NCBI GenBank assembly: GCA_946886255.1
Contig: CAMPIG010000022.1
Span: 1-24,459, forward strand
Reading direction: 5' to 3'
DNA: 24,459 nucleotides
Origin: an uncultured Cellvibrio sp.
Lineage (GTDB): Bacteria; Pseudomonadota; Gammaproteobacteria; Pseudomonadales; Cellvibrionaceae
Made by a program: the position numbers and the translations under genes. This document shows positions 9,501-18,344 of this stretch, one piece after another. Under the pieces are notes generated by a model. It made no database searches, had not been told where the DNA came from, and saw only the letters and a program-made list of their open reading frames with translations. Position 1 is the stretch's first letter; every line of letters starts with the position of its first letter.

Positions 9501-11198
9501 CGGTGCTGCGTGATACAGCGCGCGAGTCATGTCCACATACTGGGAACCTTGGCCGGGAAAAAGAAAGGCAACACCTGGCGCTACAGCCGCAGCAGAACCT
9601 TGGGCAAACCAGGGCTCTGCTGCGGAACGTAAGGTTGAAATGGCATCTTCACGGGTACGGGCAATGGCAACTGCGCGCCGGGCAAAACGCTTGCGCCCTT
9701 GCAACAAGGTATGCCCAACATCAACCAGTGACTGATCGGGATGCCGTTCCAGGTGGTCCGCCAGCCGCTGGCAAGCCTGCTGCAATGCCGGTTCGCTACG
9801 GGCGGACAGGGGCAGGATCACCCACTGTCCATCAGCTACCTGATTCCCTGTCGGAGTCGCCGCAACAGGAGCTTCCTCTACGATGACATGCACATTGGTC
9901 CCGCCGATACCAAACGAGCTTACCCCTGCACGGCGCGGATGTTGCGACTGTGGCCACGGGCGGGTTTCGGTATTCACATGAAAAGGACTCTGGTCAAAGT
10001 CGATTTCAGGATTGGGACTCACAAAATTCAAAGTGGCAGGCAGTTGCCGGTGTTTGAGAGCCATGACTGTTTTAATCAACCCGGCGACGCCCGCTGCGGC
10101 ATCGAGATGACCAACATTGCTCTTGACCGATCCCACTGCACAGAAATTACGCCGTTCGGTACGTGTGCGAAAGGCGCGGGTCAAGGCCGCGATTTCGATA
10201 GGATCACCCAGCGAAGTGCCTGTACCATGCGCCTCGATATAGCCGATAGTGTCCGGTTCTACCCCTGCCACCAGTTGTGCCGCACGGATAACTTCCACCT
10301 GCCCCTGGATACCGGGCGCGGTATAACCGATTTTGTCTGCGCCATCGTTGTTGGCAGCGCTGCCCTTAATGACTGCGTGAATGGCATCGCCATCGCGCAG
10401 CGCATCATCCAGGCGCTTCAAAACGAGAATTCCAGTACCGCTACCCAACAACGTTCCACTCGCCGCGGCATCAAAGGCACGACAATGTCCATCCGCCGAG
10501 AAGATAGCGCCTGTCTGATGGAAATAGCCCCCGTGCTGCAAGAGGTTCAGAGATACCCCCCCTGCCAGTGCTAAGTCACACTCGTAACCGAGCAACGACT
10601 GGCAGGCCATGTGCACCGCCATCAGAGAGGTTGAGCATGCCGTCTGGATGGTGACGGCCGGTCCGCGCAGGTTTAATTTGTAGGCGATACGAGTGCAAAG
10701 GGAATCCGGAGAATTACCGGCCATAAGCCCCAACAAGTCTGCAACGCGCCCGCCATTTTCCAGGGAATAAAACGGCAACAATTGCTTGATCCAGTAAAGT
10801 GCGGCACCGCTTCCCCCATAGACACCAATGCTGCCTCGATAACGGGAAGGGTCGTAACCGGCGTGTTCAAGTGCCTCCCATGCGCATTCCAGAAACAAGC
10901 GTTGCTGGGGATCGAGATGCTCCGCATCCCGGGGGGTATAGCCAAAAAAAGCCGCATCAAACTGATCCATCCCTTCCAGTTCTATGCCCGCTTTCACATA
11001 CGAAGGATCAGCCAGCACTTCTTCGGACACACCACGCTCACGCAATTGCGCATCGGTATAACGGATCACCGACTCCACACCGCGACGGATGTTTTCCCAA
11101 AACGCATCGACACTGTCTGCACCAGGGAAACGCCCTGACATCCCCACAATGGCAATATCCATATCGGTGGTTTCAAAATCGCCTGCTTGCAGTTCCAT
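6573..11198 (-). CDS. Modular type I polyketide synthase, KS-AT-KR-ACP
   Basis: A single PKS module of about 1541 residues (numbers below count from the GTG one codon upstream, 11199-11201). The ketosynthase (about 15-445) has the active-site Cys in TACSTS at 189, EAHGTGT with His325 and NVGH with His365. The acyltransferase (about 545-880) has FPGQGSQ, GHSIGE with Ser641, and HAFHS at 737, the malonyl-CoA signature. The ketoreductase (structural part from about 935, catalytic part 1178-1375) has TGGIGGIG and the catalytic Ser (about 1329), Tyr1343 and Asn1347; it lacks the LDD marker of B-type ketoreductases. The ACP has GGDSL, Ser1486. No dehydratase, enoylreductase or methyltransferase is present, so the expected product is a beta-hydroxyacyl extension by one C2 unit. 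The ATG at 11196-11198 overlaps the upstream TGA (TGATG) and has AGAGG 8 bases before it; a GTG just upstream is an alternative. Confidence 0.95.
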   Translation of the reverse strand: MELQAGDFETTDMDIAIVGMSGRFPGADSVDAFWENIRRGVESVIRYTDAQLRERGVSEEVLADPSYVKAGIELEGMDQFDAAFFGYTPRDAEHLDPQQRLFLECAWEALEHAGYDPSRYRGSIGVYGGSGAALYWIKQLLPFYSLENGGRVADLLGLMAGNSPDSLCTRIAYKLNLRGPAVTIQTACSTSLMAVHMACQSLLGYECDLALAGGVSLNLLQHGGYFHQTGAIFSADGHCRAFDAAASGTLLGSGTGILVLKRLDDALRDGDAIHAVIKGSAANNDGADKIGYTAPGIQGQVEVIRAAQLVAGVEPDTIGYIEAHGTGTSLGDPIEIAALTRAFRTRTERRNFCAVGSVKSNVGHLDAAAGVAGLIKTVMALKHRQLPATLNFVSPNPEIDFDQSPFHVNTETRPWPQSQHPRRAGVSSFGIGGTNVHVIVEEAPVAATPTGNQVADGQWVILPLSARSEPALQQACQRLADHLERHPDQSLVDVGHTLLQGRKRFARRAVAIARTREDAISTLRSAAEPWFAQGSAAAVAPGVAFLFPGQGSQYVDMTRALYHAAPVFRTIMDDCCATLMPLLGVDLRELVYPDDITHTDAAAQLRQTALTQPVLFAVEYAMAQQWMAWGVQPEAMLGHSIGEYVAACVAGVFQLDDALHLIARRAQLMQSTEAAAMLAVHTSEAELSADVRHVCDLAAVNGEKLCVLSGTNSSIAQAEAALTQRGITTQRLQVSHAFHSSLVEPVLDDFRRILEKVTLNKPQIPFVSNVSGQWITAAQACSVEYWVQHLRQTVRFHEGLGTLLANAGQVILEVGPGETLSTLARRHPALDANRLVLASQCHPNRHEHNADQPALCVARLWTVGVALDYTAFFNLGRGRRVPLPTYPFERQSYWAQPANVQSKLPSVTASITSRLSSSNPATENTVSSTRGELSDWFYAPVWSRAKPITALSKTSAFPMKQVLVLGSQDQISAKLYSLLLTEGCAPVWIESGQGFEHLAENRYCVRPDAREDLEQLLKSIPVGGLTHICHCWSIGSGRDMTQPAEMVTRSFYSLLTLIQALDATGHSDHPQGITLTVITNHLEDVTGNEVVCAEKATLYGPCKVAPQEYPHLRCRVIDIADRDMEQRSDQLVRQLLAEMEYPAEESPVAVRGSHRWIKTYSQLPHHWLSTQRLREQGTYLITGGIGGIGLTLANYLVRHWRARLVLASRTELPSRTTWSQRLTNNTLTPALKATLSSLLELEASGGELLMVQADVADPVQLQRAIDQAEQHFGAINGVIHAAGMAGGGVIANKTPERADSILAAKVRGARNLVDAFADKQPDFLLLCSSLTALVPTFGQVDYCAANCFLDALAHEHKHSQVISVNWDTWCGVGMAAEQNLSAAMGISPGQGEQLFEHLLACADAPQLAVSSIELAQQFQQTNALVDRLLTEPQMKSARKNRPAIATLYVAPENELELHLTELWSDFLGISPIGVVDNLFELGGDSLLAVQLLAKVRAAYGVDIHPGDIFKTPTIARLSELIEIRLIEEIENSEVEPVPDTV

Positions 11199-14100
11199 CA
11201 CTCAATCCTCTCTACCAGACGGCGACGATCAGCCAGGGCTGCGCGTCGACGCGTGGCTCGCTCACTTTGTTCAAATGAATCCCCAAGCACAGGGCGATTG
11301 TTCTCAATACGGAGGCTGAGTGAATGGATAGTGGGATGCTGGAAGAGATCAACCATTGCAAGTCCCGAGTGCAAACGCTGCTCCAGCAAACGGTGTACGC
11401 GGGTTAACAACAGGGAGTGGCCGCCCAGGTCAAAAAAATTATCGTGAATACCGATATGGTGATTGCCCAGCACTTCCGACCAAATAGCGGCAATGGCTTC
11501 AGCAACCTCGCCTTGCGGCACCTCGTATACCGGTTTGACAGTGGGAGTTGGCGCCGGCAGGGCTTTGCGATCTACCTTGCCATTAACATTCAACGGCAAG
11601 TGATCCATGACCAGAATTGCAGCCGGCACCATATAATCCGGCAAAGCCTCACCCAGGCCTTCACGCAGTTGGGCCACCTCCATAGCATGACCCGCATGCA
11701 AGGAAACATAAGCCGCCAGTTGAGTACCCATTGAACCTTCGTGGGCAACAACAACGGCTTCCCTGACTTCCGGCCGGGCAAGCAATTGCGCTTCTATCTC
11801 GCCCAATTCAATCCTGAATCCGCGAATCTTGACCTGATGATCGATACGTCCCAGATATTCCAGTTTGCCTGTGATACTCCAGCGCACCAGATCACCGGTG
11901 CGATACATACGCTCGCCCCGGTTGCTATGAGGGTCAGCGACAAAGCGCTCCACTGTCAGGTCGGGGCGCTGTGAATAGCCACGTGCCAAGCCAATACCGC
12001 CCAGATAAAGTTCACCGGCGACACCGGCAGGCACAGGGTTAAGGGAGGTATCCAGCACTCGCACCTGTGTTGCGGCAATCGCGCGACCAAGATGGATATC
12101 ACCCGCTACCGGAGAGCAGGTGGACCAAATAGTTGTCTCCGTCGGGCCATACATATTCCATAACTCAATGCCCATCTCCAGCAAATCCGTGGCCAGATCG
12201 GATTGCAAGGCTTCACCACCGCACAGCCCTTTCAGCCGTCGATTCCCACCACCTTTTTGTACCGGTGCCCATCCCGATTCACGCAGCAGGCGCCAGCCCG
12301 CCGGCGTGGATTGGAATACCGTAGCCCGATGCTGCTCGATTAACTGTGCCAGTGCATCGCCGTCGCGCACCTTATCCCCTGTAGCAATCACCACCCGCGC
12401 GCCAATCACCAGCGGCAGGTATATTTCCAGCGCGGCAATATCAAATGACAGGGAAGTTACAGCGACAAGCACATCCTGCTCCGTCATGCCCGGCTGTACT
12501 TGCATGCTCTGGAGGAAATGGCCAAGCGCTCGGTGACGAACCATCACTCCTTTTGGCTTACCGGTCGAACCCGAGGTGTAAATCACATATGCCAGTTGCT
12601 CTCCATGCCCGGGACGTTGCAGGTTGCCATCTGGCTCGTGTCCGAGATCAATAACATCCAGTTCGATGGGGGTAACTGCTGCGTTGAAAGACAAAGCCGT
12701 CCACAGATGAGAGTGAGTCAACAACAATTGGATACCGCTGTCCTCAATCATGTGGACCAGGCGATCCTGCGGGTATTCCGGGTCTAACGGCACATAGGCA
12801 GCCCCCGCCTTTAAAATGCCCAGGAGCCCGACAACCATATCAACAGATCGCTCTAGTGCAATGCCTATCCGGGTTTCCGGTACTACGCCTTGCCGAACCA
12901 GATAATGCGCCAGCTGGTTTGCCTTGCGATTAAGCCCGGCATAGGTGAGTTGTTGTTCATTGCACATCAGTGCAATGGCATCGGGGCGCTCTAACACCTG
13001 ATGTTCGAACATTTCGTGCACCAGTTCCTGGCGCTCGTAATGCTGATTATTCGCACCCCATTGATCCAACCGTTGCTGTTCAATTCCGCTCAATAATTGG
13101 ATATTTTCAACAGCACACTGCGGCTGATCGACAAGCGCGTTTAACACCGCTAAATAATGACCCGCCATCCGTTCAATCGTGTCCCGCTCGAACAACTCCT
13201 GCGCATATACGAAGCTGCAACGCACCTGCCCTTGTGAATCCATACGGCTTTCCAAGGCCAGCTCAAATTGCGCGGCGGCGGACCGGAAGGGCTCAATAGT
13301 TACAGTCAGGTGCGCTAGCCCCTGCAGGATTCGATAATCTTCCTGCAAGTGATTAAACATCACTTGAAACAGCGGGTTGTGGCTCAGACTGCGCTCAGGC
13401 TGCAAGGCTTCCACCAACTGCTCAAACGGCAGATCCTGATTGGCCTGCGCCTCCAAGCTTGCCTCCTTTACGTGCGCCAACACATTTGCAAGTGAATCGC
13501 GGCCATCAATATGGCTCCTCATCACCAGGGTATTGACGAACAGACCAACAACGCCTTGCGTTGATGGTCGCTGGCGGTTGGCAACGGGGGAACCAACGCA
13601 GATATCCGGCTGCCCGGTGTAGCGATAAAGTAAAACCTGCAAACCGGCCAGTAATTCCATGAACAGGGTTGTGCCTGTACTTTCCATCTGCTGGTGCAGC
13701 GATGCGACCAGTTGTTGCGGCAACCTAAACTCATGATGGGCAGCGGTATAACGGGCAATTGCCCGACGCGGGTGATCAACCGGCAAGGCCAGGACCGCAG
13801 GGATTTGCCCCAATTGCTCACACCAATAGGCGAGCTGTCGCTCCCCCTCCCCCTCGGCCAGCCACTGCTGATGCCATTGCGCGTAATCGACATATTGAAT
13901 TGGCAAATCCGGTAATGAGACTGCATCGTTGCCCAATGCCGCTTCATAGCCTGCAGTCAACTCATCCATCAAAATTCCCATGGATATACCGTCGGAGATG
14001 ATGTGATGCATTACGGCAGCCAGGATATGCGACTGATTCGCCAGGCGAATCAATGCAAAACGCACCAAAGGCCCACGGGTTAAATCAAACGGTGTAGCGT

Positions 14101-16486
14101 CGAGCTGGCGCAGTGCATTAACTGCTTGTACCTCACACTCCTGCGCATCTGCCAAATCAATGATTTGCAGTGGTGACTGCCCATGTGGCTGGATAACTTG
14201 TACAGCCTCACCATCGCTACCGGACCGGAATACAGTGCGCAGGGATTCATGACGCTGAATCAAATTATCAATGGAACTCTCCAGCGCAGCTTGATCACAC
14301 ACATCTGCCAAACGTAAAGCACCTTGGATATGGTAAGCCGTGCCTGCCGGATCAAATTGCCATAAAAACCACTGACGTTGCTGCGCATAAGACAGCGGAA
14401 AAAATGAATGGGATCGCGGTACTGCCCGCAATGTCGGAGCGTTAGATTTTAAGACGCCACTATCAATCCGATGCTTGAGTTCTGCTGCACAACTCGACAG
14501 CAAGGGATACTCAAACAATGTGCGAACCGAAAATTCAATACCCCAGCGAGCCTCCACCATGGCCGCAGCTTGGGTAGCGGTTAGTGAATTACCACCGATT
14601 GTAAAAAAATGGGTATCGCGCTGGAGCGATTCGACAGAATTGAGCCTGAGCACATCCATCCAGATTGCTGCCAGGGCATATTCGATATCAGAGAACTCTG
14701 CCCCCCGAATTTCGCTTTTTGCCGAACCGCCTTTTGAGTAGTGACCGAACGCATAAATCGCATAGGCATCCAGCGAACCATCCTGCCAACCCTGCCGGCA
14801 TGCCTGACGCTGGAGCTTGCCACTGGAGGTTTTGGGCAAGGCTCCAGGGTGAAGCAACACCACCACCTGCAGCGACTCGCCACAACTATCACTGACCGCA
14901 ATACTGAGCGCTTCTACCAGATTCCCAACGGGTATCAATTTTTGCAGGCTGCGCGATATTTCTACTGCTATCCCGATACCCTCACCGCCCACCCCTTCTA
15001 CCGCAAACGCGGCAACGCGGCCTTTGCGTACGGCCTCTACCTCATTCTCAATAATTTGTTCAATATCTTGCGGATAAAGATTATGGCCACGTACGATGAT
15101 CAGATCCTTGATTCGCCCTGCGACATATAGTTGACCCTGACAGAGAAAGCCTAAATCCCCCGTGCGCAACCAAACACACCCGTCCAGTTCGACAAAGGTT
15201 TTCGCAGTAGCCTCCAGCTTGTTCCAGTAGCCTTTCGCGATACTGGGACCATTGACCCAAATCTCACCGGTTTCGCCATCCTTACATGCAAGGCCGCTGT
15301 TTACGTTACGGATACTGACCTGATGCCCTGCTACCACATCGCCGTTAGATACCAACATACTCCCTTCCAGCGGCGACACGGTCTGTCTTTGAACGAGCGG
15401 CACCGCTTGCCCTTGCTTCAATACATTGGCATCAAATAACGTAGCGATGCATTCCACACCAGAACGATTGGTAGAAACCATCAAGGTTGCTTCTGCCAAA
15501 CCATAGCAGGGACATACAGAATCCTGCGCAAAACCCGCTCGCGCAAAACGTTCGGTAAAGGTAGCCAGAGTTTCATAACGCACCGGTTCAGCGCCCGAAA
15601 ATGCTACACGCCAACGGGATAAATCCAGATTAGCGAGTTGCGCATCCTTGATACGCTCAAGGCAAAGTCGATAGGCGAAATCAGGTCCACCACTGACCGT
15701 GCCACCGTGGCGTGCGATAGCCTGCAACCAGCGGACAGGACGTTCGAGAAAATACCGGGGCGTCATTAAAACCAGTTTGATGCCTTGATAAAAAGGTTGC
15801 AGCAAACCGCCAATCAGTCCCATGTCATGGAATAACGGTAACCAGGAAACAATAATGTCCTTTGGACCAATCGCGAGCGCCTGCCCTATCGCCCGTTCAT
15901 TGGCAAACAAATTACCGTGCGAAACCATGACCCCCTTGGGAGCGGATGTAGAACCAGAGGTGTACTGCAGAAAAGCAATATCGTCATCCAGCGGCGTGTG
16001 CGGAATCCAATCATCGGCACCATCCCCCCCAATAGCATCAATGGCAATGGCCGGGACTCCCGAATCGCGAACGGAAGCGACCACTAAATCCAGCATTTTA
16101 TTAACCGTTAGCACACAGCACGCCTGCGCATCCAACGTGATTCCTGTTAAACGAGCCAGGTGCTGGTGACGCGCTGATTCAGGAGGGAAAGCAGGAACCG
16201 CTATCAAACCGGCATAGAGGCACGCGAAGAAAGCGACGGCGTAATAGTCATCGTTATCCAGCATCAACAGCACACGATTACCTTTATCAAATCGTTGCTG
16301 TAATTGCGCGGCCAATGCGCGAACACGCCTATCCAATTCCGCGTAGCTAAACGGTGTATCCACCGCTTTACCATCGTATTCATTAACAACAATCAGCGCT
16401 GTATCCACAGGTCGTGTTTGTGCCAATTCACGCAAAATACTGACAAAGTCAGAAGGCTGAATTCGCTCGGACACACGCACATTCAT
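11198..16486 (-). CDS. Fatty acyl-AMP ligase / NRPS loading protein, FAAL-ACP-C-A-PCP (predicted Gly)
   Basis: A 1762-residue initiation protein. An N-terminal fatty acyl-AMP ligase (about 10-570) has YTSGSTSAPKG at 175, LPLFHDMGLIGG at 216 and YGLAEAT at 328, all typical of FAAL enzymes that activate a fatty acid for direct transfer to a carrier. The ACP has GGNS, Ser634. A condensation domain (about 695-1135) with HHIISDG at 827-833 should N-acylate the first amino acid. The adenylation domain (about 1160-1645) has YTSGSTGKPKG at 1303 and NMYGPTETT at 1444; its eye-aligned code DILQLGMIWK is nearly identical to published Gly codes (DILQLGLIWK). The PCP has GGHS, Ser1691, followed by an Arg-rich C-terminal tail that may help docking to the PKS. 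Its ATG overlaps the upstream dioxygenase stop (ATGA) and its TGA overlaps the PKS start. Lipid loading followed by Gly identifies this as the first protein of the line. Confidence 0.95.
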   Translation of the reverse strand: MNVRVSERIQPSDFVSILRELAQTRPVDTALIVVNEYDGKAVDTPFSYAELDRRVRALAAQLQQRFDKGNRVLLMLDNDDYYAVAFFACLYAGLIAVPAFPPESARHQHLARLTGITLDAQACCVLTVNKMLDLVVASVRDSGVPAIAIDAIGGDGADDWIPHTPLDDDIAFLQYTSGSTSAPKGVMVSHGNLFANERAIGQALAIGPKDIIVSWLPLFHDMGLIGGLLQPFYQGIKLVLMTPRYFLERPVRWLQAIARHGGTVSGGPDFAYRLCLERIKDAQLANLDLSRWRVAFSGAEPVRYETLATFTERFARAGFAQDSVCPCYGLAEATLMVSTNRSGVECIATLFDANVLKQGQAVPLVQRQTVSPLEGSMLVSNGDVVAGHQVSIRNVNSGLACKDGETGEIWVNGPSIAKGYWNKLEATAKTFVELDGCVWLRTGDLGFLCQGQLYVAGRIKDLIIVRGHNLYPQDIEQIIENEVEAVRKGRVAAFAVEGVGGEGIGIAVEISRSLQKLIPVGNLVEALSIAVSDSCGESLQVVVLLHPGALPKTSSGKLQRQACRQGWQDGSLDAYAIYAFGHYSKGGSAKSEIRGAEFSDIEYALAAIWMDVLRLNSVESLQRDTHFFTIGGNSLTATQAAAMVEARWGIEFSVRTLFEYPLLSSCAAELKHRIDSGVLKSNAPTLRAVPRSHSFFPLSYAQQRQWFLWQFDPAGTAYHIQGALRLADVCDQAALESSIDNLIQRHESLRTVFRSGSDGEAVQVIQPHGQSPLQIIDLADAQECEVQAVNALRQLDATPFDLTRGPLVRFALIRLANQSHILAAVMHHIISDGISMGILMDELTAGYEAALGNDAVSLPDLPIQYVDYAQWHQQWLAEGEGERQLAYWCEQLGQIPAVLALPVDHPRRAIARYTAAHHEFRLPQQLVASLHQQMESTGTTLFMELLAGLQVLLYRYTGQPDICVGSPVANRQRPSTQGVVGLFVNTLVMRSHIDGRDSLANVLAHVKEASLEAQANQDLPFEQLVEALQPERSLSHNPLFQVMFNHLQEDYRILQGLAHLTVTIEPFRSAAAQFELALESRMDSQGQVRCSFVYAQELFERDTIERMAGHYLAVLNALVDQPQCAVENIQLLSGIEQQRLDQWGANNQHYERQELVHEMFEHQVLERPDAIALMCNEQQLTYAGLNRKANQLAHYLVRQGVVPETRIGIALERSVDMVVGLLGILKAGAAYVPLDPEYPQDRLVHMIEDSGIQLLLTHSHLWTALSFNAAVTPIELDVIDLGHEPDGNLQRPGHGEQLAYVIYTSGSTGKPKGVMVRHRALGHFLQSMQVQPGMTEQDVLVAVTSLSFDIAALEIYLPLVIGARVVIATGDKVRDGDALAQLIEQHRATVFQSTPAGWRLLRESGWAPVQKGGGNRRLKGLCGGEALQSDLATDLLEMGIELWNMYGPTETTIWSTCSPVAGDIHLGRAIAATQVRVLDTSLNPVPAGVAGELYLGGIGLARGYSQRPDLTVERFVADPHSNRGERMYRTGDLVRWSITGKLEYLGRIDHQVKIRGFRIELGEIEAQLLARPEVREAVVVAHEGSMGTQLAAYVSLHAGHAMEVAQLREGLGEALPDYMVPAAILVMDHLPLNVNGKVDRKALPAPTPTVKPVYEVPQGEVAEAIAAIWSEVLGNHHIGIHDNFFDLGGHSLLLTRVHRLLEQRLHSGLAMVDLFQHPTIHSLSLRIENNRPVLGDSFEQSERATRRRAALADRRRLVERIE

Positions 16487-17517
16487 AGTGCTACCTCACA
16501 CGGAAATTCACCGACATTGCCATGAGGCTCCGCCATAGCAACTACAACTTTGCGTGAACCTTTATAAGGAGTTCGCGCATGGGCAGTCAGCATATTATCC
16601 AGCATCAGTACATCCCCGGCCTGCCAGGGAAATATCACCGTCTGCTGCGCCAACACACTGCGGATCTCATCAAAAACACTATCCTCAATTCCACTGCCAT
16701 CAGCGTAATAAACATTGCGTGGAACATTTTCTACGCCGAGCATTTCCTCCAACGTCTCGCGCACCTCTGCAGGCTGACTTGAAATATGAAAAAGATGCGC
16801 CTGATTAAACCAGACGATTTCACCACTGCGCGGATGACGGGCTATGCCCTGACAAAGTTGCTGAGTGCGCAATTCCCCGTCGTTTTTCCACTCATACCGA
16901 ATACCATTGCGACGGCAAAATACTTCTACATCTGAACGATTTTCCGTGTTAAACACCGATTGCCAGGGAACATCAAACTCGCCGTAATTGCGCACATACA
17001 AAATACCCTGTGCGAAACGCTCGCGAATTGATGCAGGCATATGGCGATAAATAGCCCTGCTATCTGCAATAGGCGTTTCCCCACCGATTTCAGACGGCAA
17101 GACGCAATGAAACCAGATTTTCATAGCCCATTCACGGGTATAAGACTGTTCGTTATGCAACGGGATATGTTGGTGAGCAGGATATTCAGTAGATGTATAA
17201 ACACCACCACCTACTGCCGTTCGGGGCGTTGAGCCAAATTCATATTTAAGTAATGGATGGCCAAATGCCATGGCAAAATGTTGAAATGCCTCCAGAGAAG
17301 GCACATGAAAACCTCGCAACAACACACCACCTACGCGAGTAACAGCGCCCTCTATTCGATCACGGAAATACTCAAATGCGTGAAGCAACGACTCACCTGT
17401 CGTAGACGATTTGATTATCATTGGCAACTCAGACCCCGGAGGTGCCACATTTCTGAAATCATTAATCGATAACAGCGGGTTTTTCGCAGAAATTGTTGAA
17501 TTATGGAAGGTTCTCAT
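16483..17517 (-). CDS. SyrP-like Fe(II)/2-oxoglutarate dioxygenase, candidate aspartyl beta-hydroxylase
   Basis: A 344-residue member of the TauD/TfdA superfamily that resembles SyrP-type tailoring enzymes. The iron ligands are His121 and Glu123 (HNEQSYT) with a distal His313 (TAHARTPYKG); Arg322 or a neighbouring residue is a candidate for the 2-oxoglutarate contact. LLRGF at 66-70 and FPWQAGDVLMLDN at 296-308 are also typical. SyrP-like enzymes hydroxylate the beta carbon of carrier-bound Asp, giving the Fe(III)-binding beta-hydroxyaspartate of several siderophores. The Asp-coded module in the downstream NRPS supports that role here, but the substrate is inferred. I chose the ATG at 17515-17517 because it has AAGGGAG six bases upstream. 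A TTG at 17575-17577 would add 20 residues and overlap the thioesterase stop, and it is less convincing. The stop overlaps the FAAL start by ATGA. Confidence 0.85.
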   Translation of the reverse strand: MRTFHNSTISAKNPLLSINDFRNVAPPGSELPMIIKSSTTGESLLHAFEYFRDRIEGAVTRVGGVLLRGFHVPSLEAFQHFAMAFGHPLLKYEFGSTPRTAVGGGVYTSTEYPAHQHIPLHNEQSYTREWAMKIWFHCVLPSEIGGETPIADSRAIYRHMPASIRERFAQGILYVRNYGEFDVPWQSVFNTENRSDVEVFCRRNGIRYEWKNDGELRTQQLCQGIARHPRSGEIVWFNQAHLFHISSQPAEVRETLEEMLGVENVPRNVYYADGSGIEDSVFDEIRSVLAQQTVIFPWQAGDVLMLDNMLTAHARTPYKGSRKVVVAMAEPHGNVGEFPCEVAL

Positions 17518-17573
17518 CGCATTCTCCCTTTGGCGCTGTGATAGCACTGAACTATTGCTGGAATCGAAGTTAA

Positions 17574-18344
17574 TCAAGTCTCGCCGTAACGATTGGCCAA
17601 ATAGGAAATAGCACTCTTGCGACGTTCATTCTCAAGTTGGTAATGCAGGCTGCGCTCAATGGCTTTTAGCACCTTTACTTCCTGTTCACGAAAAAAGAAA
17701 TGACCACCATCAAACCAATCGAGCGCAAAGTGTTGGTTAGTTTCCTCTCGCCAAGCCTCTATTTTGTCCCGTGCAATATTGTCCTGCCGCCCTGCTAATA
17801 CTTGTATCGGTACGTCGAGTTTTTTATTGGAATAGTAAGTAAAACTTTTACAAACTCTGTAATCAGCCCTCAATGTACCCAGGATCAAGCTTAGTAATTC
17901 CGGGTTGTCAAAAACCTCCTGGGGTGTACCGCCCTGCTGGCGTAAGTCAGCAATTAATGCAGCGTCATTGTTCGTATCAGGAAAACGATCAGGATCTCGA
18001 CGGGAAGGAGCAGGACTACCAGAAGCAAATAGGATTGCTGGCGATGGGCTCTGTCCTGTTTGTAAAAATGCAACCACACCAAAGGCGAGCAATGCTCCCA
18101 TACTGTGTCCGAACAAAGCCCAGCGACCATTTATTCGACAAGAAATCTCATCAGAAAGCTGGCTTACCATCGCCTGAAAATCTTCTACAAACAGCTCGCC
18201 AAGTCGACCGCCCCGGCCGGGCAATTCTACGGGTAACACCCGAATCCAAGAGGGCAATGCGCGCCGCCAACGTAAATACATTGTGGCACTGGCACCAGCA
18301 CAAGGGAGACAAAAGAGATCCAGCGTTGGTGGAGAAAAATTCAC
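17574..18344 (-). CDS. Type II thioesterase (alpha/beta hydrolase)
   Basis: A 256-residue stand-alone thioesterase of the kind found with NRPS/PKS clusters (GrsT/TycF type). The nucleophile motif GHSMGA places Ser81. The probable acid is Asp188 in AGRQDNI and the His is His215 in GGHFFF. The N-terminus reads LFCLPCAGASA, which is typical of the family. These enzymes clear misprimed or stalled acyl groups from carrier domains and are normally not the product-releasing domain. Translation starts at a GTG whose first four bases overlap the mbtH-like stop (GTGA); a CGGAG lies seven bases upstream. The next gene begins 56 bases after this stop. Confidence 0.92.
   Translation of the reverse strand: MNFSPPTLDLFCLPCAGASATMYLRWRRALPSWIRVLPVELPGRGGRLGELFVEDFQAMVSQLSDEISCRINGRWALFGHSMGALLAFGVVAFLQTGQSPSPAILFASGSPAPSRRDPDRFPDTNNDAALIADLRQQGGTPQEVFDNPELLSLILGTLRADYRVCKSFTYYSNKKLDVPIQVLAGRQDNIARDKIEAWREETNQHFALDWFDGGHFFFREQEVKVLKAIERSLHYQLENERRKSAISYLANRYGET

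Noticed and set aside
9741..10574. A 277-codon open frame on the plus strand
   Set aside because: It is antisense to the well-supported KS/AT coding region of the PKS and its translation has no recognisable domain; it is a GC-frame shadow.
17515..17577. Longer dioxygenase from a TTG at 17575-17577
   Set aside because: The ATG at 17515-17517 has a much better ribosome binding site (AAGGGAG), and the extra 20 residues look like untranslated spacer.
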